DNA from: Paraburkholderia youngii
Lineage (GTDB): Bacteria > Pseudomonadota > Gammaproteobacteria > Burkholderiales > Burkholderiaceae
Length of the DNA stretch: 64,000 bases
Assembly (NCBI RefSeq): GCF_013366925.1
Contig: NZ_JAALDK010000001.1
Location: 4,271,165 to 4,335,164, forward strand
Reading direction: 5' to 3'
Position numbers and translations under genes: made by a program. The notes under the pieces were generated by a model. It saw nothing but the letters and a program-made list of their open reading frames with translations. It had not been told where the DNA came from and did no database searches. This document shows, in pieces, positions 63,138-64,000 of this stretch; position 1 is the stretch's first letter, and each line of letters opens with the position of its first letter.

Positions 63138-63596
63138 ATGAGACCTCCGCGCCTCGACCAGCTCGACGACCTCGACCGTAATCTCGTTGCACTGCTGCAA
63201 GCCAACGCGCGCGAGAGCGTCGCGAATCTCGCGCGACAACTCGGCGTCGCGCGCACGACCGTGATCGCGCGCATTGCGCGGCTCGAACGCAGCAACGTGA
63301 TCGCCGGCTACAGCGTACGGCTGGGCCAGGACGTGCTCGATTCGAGCATCGTCGCTTATGTCGGCATCATCATCGCGCCGAAGCACGGGCCGGCCGTGCA
63401 GAAGCGCCTCGGCAAGATGCCCGAGGTGCAACTGCTGTGCGCGGTCAGCGGCGAGTACGACTACGTGGCATGGCTGCGTGCCGATTCGCCTGAGCGGCTC
63501 AACGATCTGCTCGATCAGATCGGCGGGCTCGAAGGTGTCGAGCGGACCACGACGTCGATCATTCTCGCGCGCAAGATCGACCGCGGCACGGTGTGA
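63138..63596 (+). CDS. Lrp/AsnC-family regulator
   Basis: A 152-residue protein. The HTH LDDLDRNLVALLQANARESV followed by ANLARQLGVARTTVIARIAR is typical, and the C-terminal RAM domain contains VQLLCAVSGEYDYVAWLRAD. It lies 257 bp upstream of a saccharopine-dehydrogenase-like gene on the same strand, and probably controls amino-acid (lysine) catabolism in response to an amino acid. Confidence 0.9.
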   Translation: MRPPRLDQLDDLDRNLVALLQANARESVANLARQLGVARTTVIARIARLERSNVIAGYSVRLGQDVLDSSIVAYVGIIIAPKHGPAVQKRLGKMPEVQLLCAVSGEYDYVAWLRADSPERLNDLLDQIGGLEGVERTTTSIILARKIDRGTV

Positions 63597-63853
63597 GCCG
63601 GCGCGCGGCGTAACCTCTTCGCGAATGCTTCGACGGTCCGTCGTTTACGCGTTTTCTACGCGTTTTCGACGAATCGTTTGAGAAGTTCGTCGGAATGTCG
63701 AATCTGGTGGTCATACCGCAGCATTTTGCGCGTATGAACTGTTTTTGCTTCTTCCTACACTGTCATTCAAGGGTTCGGCCCGCAGGCGCCGCGCGCAATA
63801 CGCGGCGCACTTCCCAAGCTCAGAGACAGCACATGGATAACAAGGAGAAGCAG

Positions 63854-64000
63854 ATGAAAGTAGCTATCGTAGGCGCAGGTCTGATCGGTCACACCATTGC
63901 TCATATGCTGCGCGAGACGGGCGACTACGAAGTCGTCGCGTTCGACCGCGATCAGCATGCACTCGACAAGCTCGCCGCCCAGGGCATTCCGACCCGCCGC
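63854..64000 (+). CDS. Saccharopine dehydrogenase-like / lysine 6-dehydrogenase, N-terminal part
   Basis: The frame runs off the window end; 49 codons are visible. It starts MKVAIVGAGLIGHTIAHMLR, a Rossmann GxGxxG motif, followed by EVVAFDRDQHALDKLAAQGI with an acidic residue for NAD. This is the N-terminus of the saccharopine dehydrogenase-like family. AAGGAG at 63842-63847 gives good spacing to the ATG at 63854; an ATG seven codons earlier overlaps that site. The Lrp gene upstream suggests lysine or a related amino acid as substrate. Confidence 0.75.
   Translation, partial: MKVAIVGAGLIGHTIAHMLRETGDYEVVAFDRDQHALDKLAAQGIPTRR

Overview
The window is very GC-rich, with densely packed genes and few insertions. 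Gene content points to a member of the Burkholderiaceae, most probably Burkholderia sensu lato / Paraburkholderia. Indicators are the PuuD-type urate oxidase island, a NodT-type RND efflux operon, a kgu/ptxS ketogluconate operon, several small Burkholderia-type hypothetical proteins, and a GTG/ATG start pattern with purine-rich ribosome binding sites. The assignment rests on family resemblance only. No rRNA, tRNA, CRISPR array, prophage or insertion sequence was seen.

Layout. 1-480 is the end of an LD-carboxypeptidase. 800-14076 is a purine/ureide catabolism island: a GntR regulator, an NCS1 permease, a hydantoin/allantoin racemase, puuE, uraD, alc and allA on the plus strand, puuD and uraH on the minus strand, then an 8-oxoguanine-type deaminase and a LysR regulator. 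Together these convert urate to glyoxylate and urea; xanthine dehydrogenase is not in the window. A hipBA toxin-antitoxin module (7575-9184) with four regularly spaced operators sits inside this island. 14349-19274 is a BMP-type nucleoside/purine ABC importer that probably feeds it.

19384-29934 holds dodecin, a beta-hydroxyacid-type dehydrogenase, a YbiT-like ABC-F ATPase, a UDG-like protein, DUF1289, MntH and a potFGHI polyamine importer followed by a possible 41-residue membrane protein. 29962-35592 holds a divergent BVMO/TetR pair, then a TPR membrane protein, PspA and a ribbon-helix-helix-like protein. 36151-38652 is penicillin-binding protein 1A, flanked on both sides by copies of a 36-bp DnaA-box-like element.

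39069-45766 is an RND efflux operon (adaptor, pump, outer-membrane factor) with a divergent TetR gene and a 32-bp palindromic operator between them. 46323-54700 carries a LysR regulator, small proteins, a C45-like hydrolase, a CLC chloride transporter, a GST and a divergent yeiH/LysR pair. 54869-60236 is kguE-kguK-kguT-kguD-ptxS for 2-ketogluconate use, preceded by a perfect 16-bp palindrome that is the likely PtxS operator. The window ends with a YhfC-like membrane protein, small conserved proteins, a Spy/LTXXQ protein, and an Lrp regulator next to the start of a saccharopine-dehydrogenase-like gene.

No wholly new system could be established. The best leads for unexplained biology are the DnaA-box-like repeats around mrcA, the four-operator hipBA control region, the paired TTGT-TG-ACAA palindromes at the GntR gene, and the unexplained small ORFs.
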